Notes under the pieces: generated by a model
What the model was told of the DNA's origin: nothing
Databases searched by the model: none
What the model saw: only the letters and a program-made list of their open reading frames with translations
Part shown: one piece after another, positions 10,715 through 21,620 of the stretch
Layout: each line of letters starts with the position of its first letter
Position numbering within the stretch: position 1 is the first letter of the stretch
NCBI GenBank assembly: GCA_949752795.1
Contig: OX457059.1
Coordinates: 175,162,242-175,226,241, forward strand
Direction: 5' to 3'
Source: Hyperoodon ampullatus
Taxonomy: Eukaryota; Chordata; Mammalia; Artiodactyla; Ziphiidae
DNA: 64,000 bases
Translations under genes and position numbers: made by a program

Positions 10715-11060
10715 GTGTCACACGTTAAAGAAACGTATTTGTTCTGTGCCCTCCAAGGACAAATGATAGACATGTACAAATGTTTCCCCGCTTTTCTTTC
10801 CGGAAATAGTTAGTTTAGAATTAACTTCTGTCAAGGAAACACCACTTTGGCGCCTGCTCCGTGTTATTTCCCAGGGCTTCTGTCTTCCAGGGAAAATGCT
10901 GCGCGGTGTTTGACACCTGCGATTACAAGTTTACAGAACCCGCTTATGGTCCTGCCGCGATTACTGTTTCTCTTTAGGAAAAGCCACTCATTAGAACCAA
11001 ACAGAAGCTTGCTTTCAGGAGAAACAAGTAAATTCGGGGAATTGGTCACCCCCAGCCAAG
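10715..11060. promoter_or_regulatory. Moderately AT-rich island, possible noncoding element
   Basis: Non-repetitive sequence with cores such as tagttagtttagaattaac (around 10,808-10,826), in a GC-rich neighbourhood. No repeat was recognised. A regulatory role is only inferred by analogy with the other islands. Confidence 0.22.
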
Positions 11061-11194
11061 CCGGCTTGATTTGTCCGGGTATCTGGGGAGACCGGGCCCC
11101 CAGGGCTTAGAGGACGGAAACAACGTCCCCACCACAGACCTCAGCTGCTGGTCGCCGGGGACAGGGGATGAGCTGGGAAAAGGCACCCAGACAA

Positions 11195-11408
11195 CACGCA
11201 CAGGTGTGCACATGGATGCTCACATACATGGATGTATGCGTCCACACGCATTCACACGTGCACACACCTACACTTATGTACACACGCACGTGCCAGGTAC
11301 CATATACGCAAGCACACACACCACACGTGCACACACATGCATGCACCCACTCATGCATACACCATGTGCACATACATGCACACACACGTGTATATGTACA
11401 CACACATC
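11195..11408 (-). repeat. Degenerate (CA)n array, inverted relative to 8.76 kb array
   Basis: About 215 bases of CA dinucleotides interspersed with CATGCA, CACGTG and ACATACATG variants. On the minus strand it is the same kind of TG array as at 8,761-9,053, so the two are in inverted orientation 2.1 kb apart. Confidence 0.93.
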
Positions 11409-12185
11409 CTGCCCTCTCCAGGACATATGGCTGGCTTGGAACAGATAGCAGTGGGCAGAGGTTTGTCTTCAGGGCAGCCTGTGGTCACTGCAGCCTGTGG
11501 TTACCCCGCAGGTGCCGTGTTTCTGGCTGGAGGGCAGGAGGAGACCCTGGGCAGTGGAAAGGCCCCCAGAGGACCCTAAACCATAGAAGAAAGGAGATAA
11601 CGTGACCCTTGAAAAGGTGGGAGACACTAGCTGAGTAAGATGCCAGCCCTGTGGTCCTTGCCTCCGAGGTCTGATTTGAGGAGGTGGCACTGACCAGCAC
11701 CTTCATGCATGCTCAGTATTTAGGTCCAACTTCTTAGTAACACGATGGCGGTCAGGGGCCTGGCTCCTCCCACCTCTCACTTCCTGACCTGAGTTCATTC
11801 TAAGGACCTCACTCTTCTAGAAAGAGCTCTCTAATAGATCTGAAGACAGGTCGCCGTAAATTTCTCTTTGCTAAGAATTTGTAACTTGAGAGCATCTCAG
11901 ATCATATTTGTACTTTTTGGATTACATTGGATCATTGACTTATAAACACAATTCATAGTCATTTCAGAAAACTCACAGAGCACAGACAGGGTTAAAAAAA
12001 TAAAATTTAATATTATCCCACCCTTCTGAGAAAACAGATGTGGACTTTCTGGAAATGGGGACTGATTTCCACACAGTGAAGTGCTCAAGTCTTGAGTGAA
12101 CTGTCTATCAGCTCCGCCCCACTACTCCCCCAGGACCCAAGGGGCTGGTTTTATCAGCACAACTTAGTCTTGCCTGTTCAAGAAT
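11409..12185. other. Unassigned transition to AT-rich DNA
   Basis: GC content falls through this stretch toward the L1 that follows. No feature recognised; short open frames are not supported. Confidence 0.35.
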
Positions 12186-12189
12186 TCCA

Positions 12190-14345
12190 TATAAATGGAA
12201 TAATTTAGTATAAACTAGTTGGTATTCAGCTTCTTTCACTCAGCACTTTTACTTCTTTATTTTGAATCTGACTTCTTTTTCCTTGTTCTTGTCTTATTGC
12301 ACCGGCTAAGACCTCTTGTACTGAAACAATATTTATTAGAAGTTGTGAGAGCTCTGTATTGCATTGAGAAATCTGCTTTTCTCATTTGCTAAGAGTTTTA
12401 AACATTATAAAAATATGTTGCATTTTGTCAGATGGTTTATTTGCATCTATTGGAATAGCTGTATAATTGTTCTCCCTTGATCTCTTAATATCGTGAATTG
12501 TATTGATTGATTTTCTCATGTTAAACTAGTTTTGCATTCCCAGGATACATGCAACTAGATCTTGGTATATTTATTGTTACATATTACTGAAGTTCATATA
12601 TTCATGGTCTTGGGGGGGTTTTTTTTGCGGTACGCAGGCCTCTCACTGTTGTGGTCTCCCCCGTTGCAGAGCATGGGCTCTGGACACACAGGCTCAGTGG
12701 CCATGGCTCACGGGCCCAGCCACTCCGTGGCATATGGGATCTCTCCGGACTGGTGCATGAACCTGTGTCCCCTGCATCGGCAGGCAGACTCTCAACCACT
12801 GTGCCACCAGGGAAGCCCTATACTCATGTTTTGTTAATGATGTTTACATTTATATTCATGAAGGATATTGTTCTATAAACTTACTTTCTTATGTCTTTGG
12901 TTTTGAAATCCTCGTTATAGTAGCCTCATAAAATACTTTGGGAAGTGATATCTCCTCCTCTAATTTCTGAAAGAGTTTTTGTAAGGTTGATATTATTTCT
13001 CCTTCACATGCTTGTTAGAATTCACCAGTGAGGTAATTTCAGCCTGGAATTTTCTTTATTAAAAATGTTGTTTATTTTCTTTGTAAGAAGTTGTTTAATT
13101 ATTAATTCAATGTCTTTAACATACAGGGTATGTAAATTTTCTAGTTTTTCTTCAGTTTGTTTTGGTAATTTGTATCTTTCAATGAATGTGACTGCTTTAT
13201 CTAAGTTGTCAAATGTATGAGTATAAAATTATTCATAACATCCCCCATTGTGCTTCCAGTGTCTGCTGGGTCTGTTGTGATGTCCTCTTATTCCTGCTGT
13301 TGATGGTTTGTGCTTTCCCTTTTTTTTTTTTTTTTGTCTGTCTTGTTAAAGGCTTACCAATTCTATTAACCTTTACAAAGAACTGATTCTGGCTTTGTAG
13401 ATTTTCTCTCTTGTTTGTTTTATATTTCATTTATTTTCTTGCTTGTTTTTATTATTTCTTTTTTCCTACTTACCTTGACCTCAATATTCTTCTTTCACTA
13501 ACTTCTCAAGGAGGAAGCAAAGGTAACTGATGATATACTTTTCTTTATGTCTGATTTTGGTGTTAAAGTCACAAGTTTCCTTGTAAGAGCTGCTTCAGCT
13601 GCATCCCACCAATTTTGTATTTAATTTTAATGTTCCAACTCCATTTTTCCGGGTATATGACAACATCTGTCAATAGGTAAAATTGGATTCCTTTATATTT
13701 CTTTAATTATAGATTTAAATATGAGTTTTGTTCCATTGTGTTAGTTTGCTTTTCAGATACTCTAATTACGTGTGTGCTGTGTATTCTTTGATAGGCTGTT
13801 ATACCTATTGTTTTCTCACTTTTTTGTCTTCTTTATTTTAGTTTTAATTTTTTTGGGGGGGAAATCTTTTTATTTCTGTCTTCTCTCTTACTATAGTTTT
13901 GGTGGCATATATTTTCCCTTGTGCACCTTATAATTTATTCTTTCTATTATGATTTTTATCTTTTTCTTCAGTGTCTTACTTATAAATCTTGTTAGATGTT
14001 GTTTTACACCTCCCTGTGCTTCTCCATTTATATTCTGAGTTTTGACCTTCTGAGTTGTGATGTCCTTTCTTGTATCCAATTTCTTGTTTAATCACATTAA
14101 TTTATGCTGGACTGTTGTGTTACACTTTTCATTTGCTTTGAGGAATTTTTGAGGTAGAGTTTTCTTCTGCTGGAATGTTTTTATTCCCAATTTCTGTTTT
14201 CTTATCATAATTTTATGTCTTACAGTTTTATAGTTTCTTCTTACAGCTTTTGTTCAGGACTGTTTATGTATTTTCCTGGGCCAGCATTAGCTTATGACTT
14301 AAAAAGAATGTGGTAGAGGTCTGGAGGGTTTACTCGATTTCTTAG
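12190..14345 (-). mobile_element. Old L1 (L1M-type) fragment, antisense
   Basis: The plus strand reads as the reverse complement of L1 ORF2: attgtattgattgattttct, atgttaaactagttttgcat, tagaattcaccagtgaggta and agctgcatcccaccaatttt are the usual antisense landmarks of the reverse-transcriptase region and upstream ORF2 in diverged form. The left end resembles a part of the 3' region. No open frame survives. A CHR SINE is inserted at 12,619-12,818, so the L1 is older than that SINE. Ends are approximate and the subfamily is not assigned. Confidence 0.8.
12619..12818 (-). mobile_element. CHR-type SINE, minus strand, nested in old L1
   Basis: A short T-run, then gcggtacgcaggcctctcac and the rest of the CHR body in reverse complement, ending gtgccaccagggaagccc. 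Probable imperfect TSDs, tatattcatg (12,597-12,606) and tatactcatg (from about 12,819), have diverged. Most CpGs have become TG or CA (about 7 remain by my count), so this is an older copy than the one at 453. Confidence 0.92.
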
Positions 14346-15120
14346 TTCAAGAGTGCCCCTTTATTTGCTATAGTGAAGTGCAGTCTCTTTAATAAATGGC
14401 AACGTTGGGGTCTATTTTGCTCTGATCCTTGGATAGCATCATAGCTCAGCAGTGCCTTATGTTCAGCTACTTCCTGCCTTCCTTTCACCATCAAGCATCT
14501 AAGAGACGTCACCCTCCCAGGCACTTGCCTCTCCCTGGAGCAGCCCCACAAAGCTGCACACTTTTCAGGCACCTTCCTTTTGACTTCTTTATGTCCACCC
14601 AGCCAGGGTGCAAACTTCCCCTCTGGTTAGTGTTATAGTTGCCTTTCTGCCTGTGGGACACTGCTACCCTCTCCTCCCCTCTGAGCAATTTCCAACCATG
14701 CTGCTTTCAGGGGTTTATTTCACTATTACATGTGAGATGAATTTATGTCATGTTCTCTCTGTCTTCTGGTTTCTTGTGGGTTGTTTTATGTGCTCTGTTT
14801 GCTGATGGCTGTACTTTCAGAGTCTGTGGGCTTTGGGATTTCAGTGACAGGCGTCACCATACAGGTACCGGAAGCCACCCGTCCCTCCCTCCCCCCTTCT
14901 TTCTTTCCTCCCTTCCTTCCTTTCCCTTCCCTAGTCTCTCTCCCTGTGTTGAATACTTGCCCCCTGGAACATCTAGAGTAGAGCTTCCAGCACTCCTCCT
15001 AGGTGGCACGTGGGACACAGACTGAGAAGGGGATGCCCAGGGCAAGTGCCAATTTGACAAAGAAGTTAGGAAAGTCAGGAGTCCAGGTCTCATGGCTAAT
15101 GGCACTTACATGGCAAACTC
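14346..15120. other. Unassigned, with a homopyrimidine tract
   Basis: May include further old L1 5' sequence, but I cannot assign it. It contains the 51-base pyrimidine run listed separately. Confidence 0.3.
14882..14932 (+). repeat. 51-base uninterrupted pyrimidine tract
   Basis: Only C and T over 51 bases, with partial mirror symmetry of CCCT/TTCC units. Such tracts can form triplex (H-DNA) structures. Confidence 0.9.
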
Positions 15121-15127
15121 AGTAAAT

Positions 15128-15509
15128 GCTGTGGATTGACAGCTTGTGCCATCACCCCCACCACCAATTCATGTGTTGCAGCCTAACCCCCAGTGAGACT
15201 GTACTTGGAGAAGAGACTAAGGAAGTGATTAGGTTAAATGAGGTCGTAAGGTTGGGGCCCTGAACTGATAAGTGGCCTCATAAGAGACACCAGAAACTCC
15301 CCCACCCCCTTGGCGTGCACACCGGGGAAGGTCCATGTGAGGACGAGAAGGTGGCCGCCTACAAGCCAGGAAGGGGGACCTCATGGGAAACCACATCAGC
15401 TGGCACCTCAGTCTTGCACATCCAGCCTCCAGGACTGTGAGAAATAAATGCAGGATGCTTTAAGCTGCCACATCCTGTGTTCTGTTACAGCCGCTCAAGG
15501 GGGCTGAGG
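15128..15509 (+). mobile_element. MaLR LTR (MST/MLT1 type), solo
   Basis: Landmarks in order: aattcatgtgttgcagccta, acccccagtgagactgtact, aagtgattaggttaaatgag, ggtccatgtgaggacgagaa, cagcctccaggactgtgaga, then AATAAA at 15,443-15,448 and a tgttacagc end. This is an LTR of an ERVL-MaLR element in plus orientation. No internal sequence is seen nearby. The exact subfamily is not resolved. Confidence 0.83.
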
Positions 15510-16160
15510 CAGTGGGGGCCCTGGTGACCCCTGCTCTTCCTCCTTGTGCTTGTTTTGGTAACAAGCAGAAACCATCGGACCTGCCAGCAAGTGAGCTGCA
15601 CACAGGAGGTGGTCTGCCCGTCTCCTTGCCCCCAGGACCCCCCAAACTCGGCAGCTTCCTGTGCTCAACACACAGCACATTCATTTCTGACTCACACTTT
15701 AGACACAATTCTGGCCACGGTTGGGGTCTGCCATGTCCGTGGAGCACCGGTCCTGCAGCCCATCCTGCTCCCACCTCAGTGCTGGGGCGTTTCTCAGGAC
15801 CATGCTCCTGCCTCGGCCCCTGGAGCCCCCCACCCCCTTGCCTTGCCGGGTTCTTGACCTGGGATGTGCCCCAGGGGCTGGTTTCTAATCCTGACCCTGC
15901 CCACCTTGCTGCAGCAAGGCCCCCGTGCTGCCTTGCCTGCTCTCCTGCCAAGACGTACAAGTCTCAGGTGGGTTCAGTGTGGGCCAGTCGCAGCTCGTAA
16001 CAACTGCAGCCACTCCTTCCATGTGGATGGTGCAAAGCCTCACCACCTGCAGTGTAAGAAAATGCAGGATTCAGCCTCTGGATCTGATGAGCCAGAGCAC
16101 GTGAACCGGGACGTTCAGAACATCCGCACTCTCACCCAGCTGCTGCTCCAGCATCGCACA
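15510..16160. other. Unassigned
   Basis: Open frames on both strands, none recognised. No repeat seen. Confidence 0.35.
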
Positions 16161-16164
16161 CCTT

Positions 16165-16300
16165 CCTCACAAACACTGTGGAGTGGCAATCATGATCCCA
16201 ACTTCACCACCCAGGAACTTGCAGTTCAAGGCATGCAATGTGCACATTAAGCAATGTGCCCAAGGTCAAAAGTCCCGTAAGTGACAGAGAAAATGTCATT
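16165..16300 (+). mobile_element. MIR SINE remnant
   Basis: The stretch cctcacaaacactgtggagt ... cttgcag ... gcaatgtgcccaaggtcaaa ... gtaagtgacagag follows the MIR core and 3' half ('cttgcccaaggtcacacagc...agtaagtggcagag'). Highly diverged, as expected for this ancient mammalian family. Confidence 0.6.
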
Positions 16301-16353
16301 GTCATAGAACAGATGCATTTGGGACTGGTGATTTTTTCCATAAATGAATTCAT

Positions 16354-16574
16354 TCTTTTTTTTTTTTCTTTTTTCTTTTTTGCGGTACGCGGGCCTCTCA
16401 CTGTTGTGGCTCCTCCCGTTGCAGAGCACAGGCTCCGGACGCGCAAGCTCAGCAGCCGTGGCTCACGGGCCCAGCCGCTCCGTGGCATGTGGGATCTTCC
16501 CAGACCGGGGCGTGAACCCGTGTCCCCTGCATCGGCAGGCGGACTCTCAACCACTGCGCCACCAGGGAAGCCCA
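16354..16574 (-). mobile_element. CHR-type SINE, minus strand
   Basis: T-rich tail (16,354-16,380) with interruptions, then gcggtacgcgggcctctcac and the full CHR body in reverse complement, ending gcgccaccagggaagccc. No convincing TSD was found, possibly because the tail lies in T-rich flank. Confidence 0.92.
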
Positions 16575-18060
16575 ATAGTACCTTTTATTTATTTATTTTG
16601 AATTCTTTTTTTTCAGAAAATGATAAGTGTAACTAAATACTAAGGTTCTCCTCACTTAATACGTAAAAGTGGCTGTCAAATATTTTCTATGCAGTTTCTC
16701 AGTTGTACTAGGTGCAGCAAAAGGAGATTTGTTCACAGGACGGACGCCCATCCAGCCCTGGAGGAAGGAGAGGTTGCTGAGCGCGTCAGGACGGAGCAGA
16801 CGGCCCATCCCATCCGCACTCTACCTCTCCCCATGGAGCAGGGAGGTCTTCCTCCTTCCACTCTTGTTCTCGGAGGGGCTGGACTTCACCCCCATGATGC
16901 AGGGGTCAAGAGAATTCAGATTTCTAACCTTTCTGAGTGCTTGTTAGAAAAAATCAGATTAAATGCTCCCAAATTAAAGAAAACAAAACAAACAAGAGGT
17001 GTCTCAGTCCATGGGTCCATACATAACCGTCAAATATTTTCCTGTAAAATAGAACTTGAGTAAATTAAACGTCTGGGAAAATCCCCCCCGAAGGGGCCTC
17101 CTAGGGATCCCAAGTCTGCCTGCTTCCCGCCCCGTCCAGACCTTGTGAGCACAGATGCGGGAACTGGTCAGAACGGTGACTGTGTTGGGACTGAACTGTC
17201 CCATTGATGCCCTCACCCATGCGTGGCTGTGGAGCCTTACACTGGCTGGTGGACACGAGCCCCTGGCACGACTTGTTTAGCGGACGACTCGCCCACATGT
17301 GGACTCTGCCCAGACACGAGCCATCACGGTCATGGTGGCGGCACTGAGTCTGTGAGTCCTTGACTGGATGCCTGGCCATCCTCATGGGAGGCGGGGCCCC
17401 TGGCTGAGAGGCCATCACTGAGGCCTGGGGGCAGCGAAGGGACCAAGCTGGCTGCTTCATTCTACTCTGGCCGCCCCATCAGGCCCCCTTCCTGCAGTCC
17501 CACTTCCAGCAAGTCTCCATCCTTGCAGGCCGGGCGCCTGCAGTCGCAGCTCCACCTGTGACCACGAGCTCTGGCTGGATGCTGTGCTGGGCAGGCGAGC
17601 AGGCTTCCTCCGGCTCTGTCCTCCCCTCCCTGGGCAAACAGGGCTTTCTGGAAGCTTCAGTCCCAGGAAGCCCCTGAGTGTCTGAGCTGGGCCTGGACAA
17701 CCAACAGCAGGGTCGGGGCTCAGCCCAGACGCCCTCAACCCAGAAGTGGGCACAGCTCCCTGATCTGGCATGTGGCCACCCCACATCCCTCCGGCCCCAT
17801 CCTCAGGCATCTTACCTGCACCCATCCTCTGGGGCTGGGTGGGGTCCCTGTCCCCTTGCAGGGGCCCGTTTCCATCTGGGTGGGCACGGGAACCCCCCAG
17901 CACATCTTCTGAGATGCTGCTGCCACCCCAACACCCCAGGTCAGGGGCCAGCTCCTCGGCTACCACCTGCACAGGTAGAACCTGCACAGGTGCTCTCACA
18001 GACCCCGGCCCCACCCGACATCCTCACCTGGGTGCAGGTCCTTCCTGAAAACGAGGCCTG
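16575..18060. other. Unassigned
   Basis: Mixed composition, AT-rich at first and GC-rich from about 17,080. Open frames on both strands (up to 185 codons, 17,457-18,014 minus) are Pro/Gly/Ser-rich without recognisable domains. Confidence 0.35.
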
Positions 18061-18065
18061 ACACC

Positions 18066-18470
18066 TTGAGTAGCTCAGAATGAGCCCTTTAATTCTGCAT
18101 CAGCCCAGTGAGTCAGCAAGACTCAGGACGAGGTCTCTGCATCGGCCAGTGGCTCTTCTATTTTTACAAGACTTAATTTCCGTTGGTTTTGTTGCTTTTT
18201 AATAAAGAACTTTTTCATCTCTTTCTCTCATTCCCATCCAAAATAATCTCTTAGCCAAACTGAGATACCTGTTTTTCTGCTTCAAAGAAAAAATAAGAAA
18301 AGCTCCCCTTTTCAGCCATCTGATTTTTCACAATTCTCAGTAACAGTTTCTATGTGTAGAACATGAAGCTTATTTTGAAAAAGACCATATCTCCTGCTTG
18401 TTTAGAGTGCTAGGATTTTCTGTTTATTGGTAATACTACACTAAATTAACCTTGTATACTCTATTTAGCA
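18066..18470. promoter_or_regulatory. AT-rich island, candidate noncoding element (left half)
   Basis: Non-repetitive AT-rich sequence with elements such as gccctttaattctgcatcag near 18,085 and ttttaataaag near 18,198. It could be a conserved element; the only support is composition contrast and absence of a recognised repeat. Confidence 0.25.
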
Positions 18471-18589
18471 GAATATTTTATTTAATTTTTAAGAGTACAC
18501 TATTGATGTATCTAGAAGCATAACAGATTTAATTAGGAATATTTCCAATTCAATCAAAAATGGTTTCCTGGATATATGTATATATATAT

Positions 18590-18662
18590 AACTGATTCAC
18601 TCTGCTGTGTAGCAGACCCTAACACAACATTGTAAATCAACTATACTCCAATAAAAATTCTA
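18590..18662 (+). mobile_element. L1 3'-terminal fragment
   Basis: actgattcactctgctgtgt, ctaacacaacattgtaaatc and ctatactccaataaaaattc are the hallmark 3' end of cetartiodactyl L1 elements in sense orientation, with AATAAA at 18,650-18,655 and a T/A-rich tail region after it. A (TA)n stretch lies just upstream. Confidence 0.85.
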
Positions 18663-18699
18663 AAAATTTTTTTAAATGTTTAATTTTTTTAAAAGAACG

Positions 18700-18990
18700 G
18701 TGTCTTCTTTTTCTTAAAATCGCTGTTTTTCTTTCTAACGCAGCCATGTAGAGGGGCAGCGATGGCTGTGAGCGAAAGGAATTTAAAACTCCGTCAGCCT
18801 CGTTCCTCGTGAGGTCATGTGTAATGGAACAGAAATCGAATTTTAGGGGCTGATAAATAGTGGGAAGCTTGCTTTTCTCCCCGTTATGTGAGCATTCTGG
18901 AAATAATCTGAAGCAAAGTGCCTGGGGGGTAAAACTTTTAAGCATGCAATCTGTTCTCCGGAAGTCACCTTGGATTTCTCGGGAACATCC
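18700..18990. promoter_or_regulatory. Candidate noncoding element (right half)
   Basis: Unique sequence with caaagtgcc and ggctgataaatag segments and balanced composition next to the L1 fragment. No coding frame I can support. Grouped with 18,066-18,470 because the L1 fragment lies between them. Confidence 0.22.
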
Positions 18991-19214
18991 CAGACACGTC
19001 ATAGGAGGGGGTGGGGACAATTCGAACTTTCTGGTCCCCCGCGGCCCCACCACATCTGGACTGCAGACCACGGAGGAAGACACAGCAGACCGCCCAGCCC
19101 CCTCCCTTTCCCCTTCACCTTGGATACAGGACAGGTGAGACCTCCAATTTCCAGACCTTCAGAGCAGCTAGGCATGGCCGTGTGACACGGCTTTGACCCT
19201 CTGGGTGGGGACAC

Positions 19215-19622
19215 AAGTGTACTCAGGGCTGAATTAGCCATACTTCTCCAGAGAACCAGAACCGATGTTGTATACATCGGGTCTCACACTTACACACACA
19301 CACACAGATTCCAAGGAGCTGGCTCAACAGATCATGCATGGGGGCTGCTTTGAAATCTGCAGAGCAGACTGGCCAGCCAGGAACTCAAGCAGCGGGTCAG
19401 TGTTACAGGCTTGAGGAGAAACCTCTTTTTGCTCCTAAGGCCTTTACCTGATTGGAGAAGCCCACCCACACGATAGAGGGTTCTCTGCTTTACTCAAAGT
19501 CCACTGGTTTCAATGTCAATCACAGCTGAAAACTACCTTCACAGCAACATCCAGGCAGGTGTTTGACCCACCAAAGGGCACCACGGCCCAGCCAAGTTAA
19601 CACATAAAACTAACCACCACAT
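19215..19622 (+). repeat. Ancient interspersed repeat, family not assigned
   Basis: ttctccagagaaccagaacc, gattggagaagcccacccac, ggttctctgctttactcaaa and ccaagttaacacataaaact recall a common old mammalian repeat (seen elsewhere as 'ttctccagagaaacagaacc...acataaaattaaccatcac'). I recognise the pattern but not the family name with confidence. A short CA run lies at 19,292-19,306. Confidence 0.55.
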
Positions 19623-19869
19623 GGGCTCCCATGAAAGAGAGATGGGTCTACATCCGGAGCTCCAGTAGCCATTTTGCAGCCATGAAGAACTGAGGATGAG
19701 AAAGCCTGGGACATGAAAGTCAGTGGCCTTAACTCACTGGGCCATGAACCAGCCTAGGCGGGGGGGTGGGCAGACCCCTGTGTGTCCAAGACGCTCTGCT
19801 TGATTAGTCCCTGGGGGTGTTTCATACCATTGAAGTCAGTGAAAGGTGTTTAAAACACCTTAGCCTTCC

Positions 19870-20070
19870 ATGGGACTTCCCTGGCAGTCCAGTGGTTGGG
19901 ACTTCGCCTTCCAGTGCAGGGGGTGTGAGTTCGATCCCTGGTCGGGGAGCTGGGATCCCACACGCCTCATGGCCAAAGGGCCAAAACATAAAACAGAAGC
20001 AATATTGTAAGAGGTTCAATGAAGCCTTTATAAATGGTCCACATCAAAAAAAAAAAACTTTTAAAAAAAC
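19870..20070 (+). mobile_element. CHR-2-type SINE with 18-bp TSD
   Basis: The head gggacttccctggcagtcca and the B box gagttcgatccctgg are tRNA-derived. The tail half, atattgtaagaggttcaatg ... aatggtccacatcaaaaa, distinguishes it from the CHR copies elsewhere in the window and fits the CHR-2 group. A perfect 18-bp TSD, aaaacaccttagccttcc, is at 19,852-19,869 and 20,071-20,088, in TTT/AAAA context. Confidence 0.93.
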
Positions 20071-20088
20071 AAAACACCTTAGCCTTCC

Positions 20089-20575
20089 TAACCATTGAGA
20101 GATGGTGGAAGTACCAGGCCAGCAGAGCCCAGTGATGAGATCTAAGGTCCACCTCGTGGAGCCGGCAGCCTCATGGGATGCCCGGACATTGGCCGTTGAC
20201 CCAGCAGTGTCTACTTAAGCTGCCCCCCAGGGCCTGGTCAGAGCCAAAGCAAACGTTTCTCCTCCACTTGGATGCATGTGGCCCCTGGCAGGGTCAGCTC
20301 TTACTCTGTGTCACCTCCTCCTTTGTAAAGAGAGCCAGAGACAGAGGCAGTCACTCATGGGGACGACGAAAGCTTTTTCATCCATTTCATCACTTATTCT
20401 TTGTCTTGGAAGCCAGTCAGGCCCTGTGTTTCCACCACGTGTTGGGCCCTGACCGAGGCTGAGACAGTGTGAGTCCAGGGCCCGCTGTGAGGAGCAGTGT
20501 CTGTCGGGAAGAAAGCGTGTGGATACGTCACCGCGTTATGACTGAAGACTCCCATATGCCCGGAGGATGGCGCCC
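20089..20575. other. Unassigned
   Basis: No feature recognised. Confidence 0.35.
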
Positions 20576-20579
20576 CGGG

Positions 20580-20680
20580 GAACCTCTTTAGAGGATTAAA
20601 TAAGACGGTTCATGCCAACTAACCAGCCCTGGGCCTGGCTCAGAACAAGCAGCCAACAGTCTTAGCTGCACTTGTGATCC
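20580..20680 (-). mobile_element. MIR SINE remnant, antisense
   Basis: gaggattaaataagacggtt catgccaactaaccagccct gggcctggctcagaacaag follows the MIR antisense motif 'aggattaaatgagataatgc...gcctggcacatagtaag'. Diverged. Confidence 0.5.
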
Positions 20681-21435
20681 TGGGACAAAATTTGAATTGA
20701 TAGTGAAGAAGAATTCAGCAATGTCATAGGAGAGGGAGGGGCTCCAAGAGGGGAGACGTCAGGACCTAACAGGCTGGGGGAGGGGTCGAGGGTGACCGAA
20801 GAGCCGACTCGGGCAGCGGCGTGGGCAGCTCGGGGGAGAATGCCAGCACGTTTGCCCCACAAGGAATCCCACACGTCAAATACAGAACCGAGACTGGGAC
20901 TTCAGTGGGTGCCGAAGAGCGCGTCCTCCAGCAAAAGAGGAAAGCTCTGCTGATACTGCCCAGGGGACGCAGCCCAACCAAACACACGTCCTTTCCTGTT
21001 CCTGGTACTTCCTTCTTTGCCCATCAGCTTCCTCTAGAAGATCAAGCTCACATGGTGGGTCTAAGGCGGTGCTTGTCAGGAAAAGGACGGCCCCCCGGGA
21101 CCGCAGGGGAGCCACCTCCCCAGGACCCACCTCCTTGGTCGGCCGCGTGCACCCCTGCGGAGCCGACCCGCAGGTGCACTGTCCCGGCCGGGGCGGACCT
21201 GGCGGCGGTCACGGTGGTCGTGGTGGCATCAGGGTGAGCCGGTGGGGGGCGGACAGGGCAGGCCCCGTCACCCAGGGCTCCCCAGCACGGAGTTCTCCCC
21301 AGCACACCCGTGTCTGCAGACAGGGACTCGCTCTTCCTGTCCGGAAACCCGAGGGGGCAGGTGCGCCGCTTCTCCTCTCCCTCGTGTGGAGACTCTGCTG
21401 CGCTCACTGCTCATCACCGTCCAGGCACTTTCAAC
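20681..21435. other. Unassigned GC-rich
   Basis: Overlapping open frames on both strands around 20,820-21,515 have no recognisable domain. Confidence 0.35.
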
Positions 21436-21439
21436 TTTT

Positions 21440-21620
21440 CAGCTCCTTGGTTTCATTTCAAACCAGCACATGCTCTTCCTGCAGCAAAGTGGGAGTGCTG
21501 TTTGGTCTAAAATGAACAACATACACAACGGTGACATAAACGCAAATAATTGGCTCTGTGACATTCTTAATAAACAAGACACTGATTTTGCTGTAATGGC
21601 AAATTTATAGCATATTTTTC
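21440..21620. promoter_or_regulatory. AT-rich island, candidate noncoding element
   Basis: A short unique stretch including gcaaataattggctctgtga, cattcttaataaacaag and gctgtaatggcaaatttata stands out as AT-rich between GC-rich flanks and is not a recognised repeat. Candidate enhancer by motif density only. Confidence 0.28.

Noticed and set aside
9645..10721. 358-codon minus-strand open frame
   Set aside because: It runs through a CCG repeat, has Pro/Arg/Gly/Ala-rich composition, no recognisable domain, and overlaps long plus-strand frames. GC-rich DNA with few stop codons explains it.
18637..19083. 148-codon minus frame with basic C-terminal half
   Set aside because: It starts in unique sequence and runs into AT-rich L1-fragment flank; no recognisable domain, so not called.
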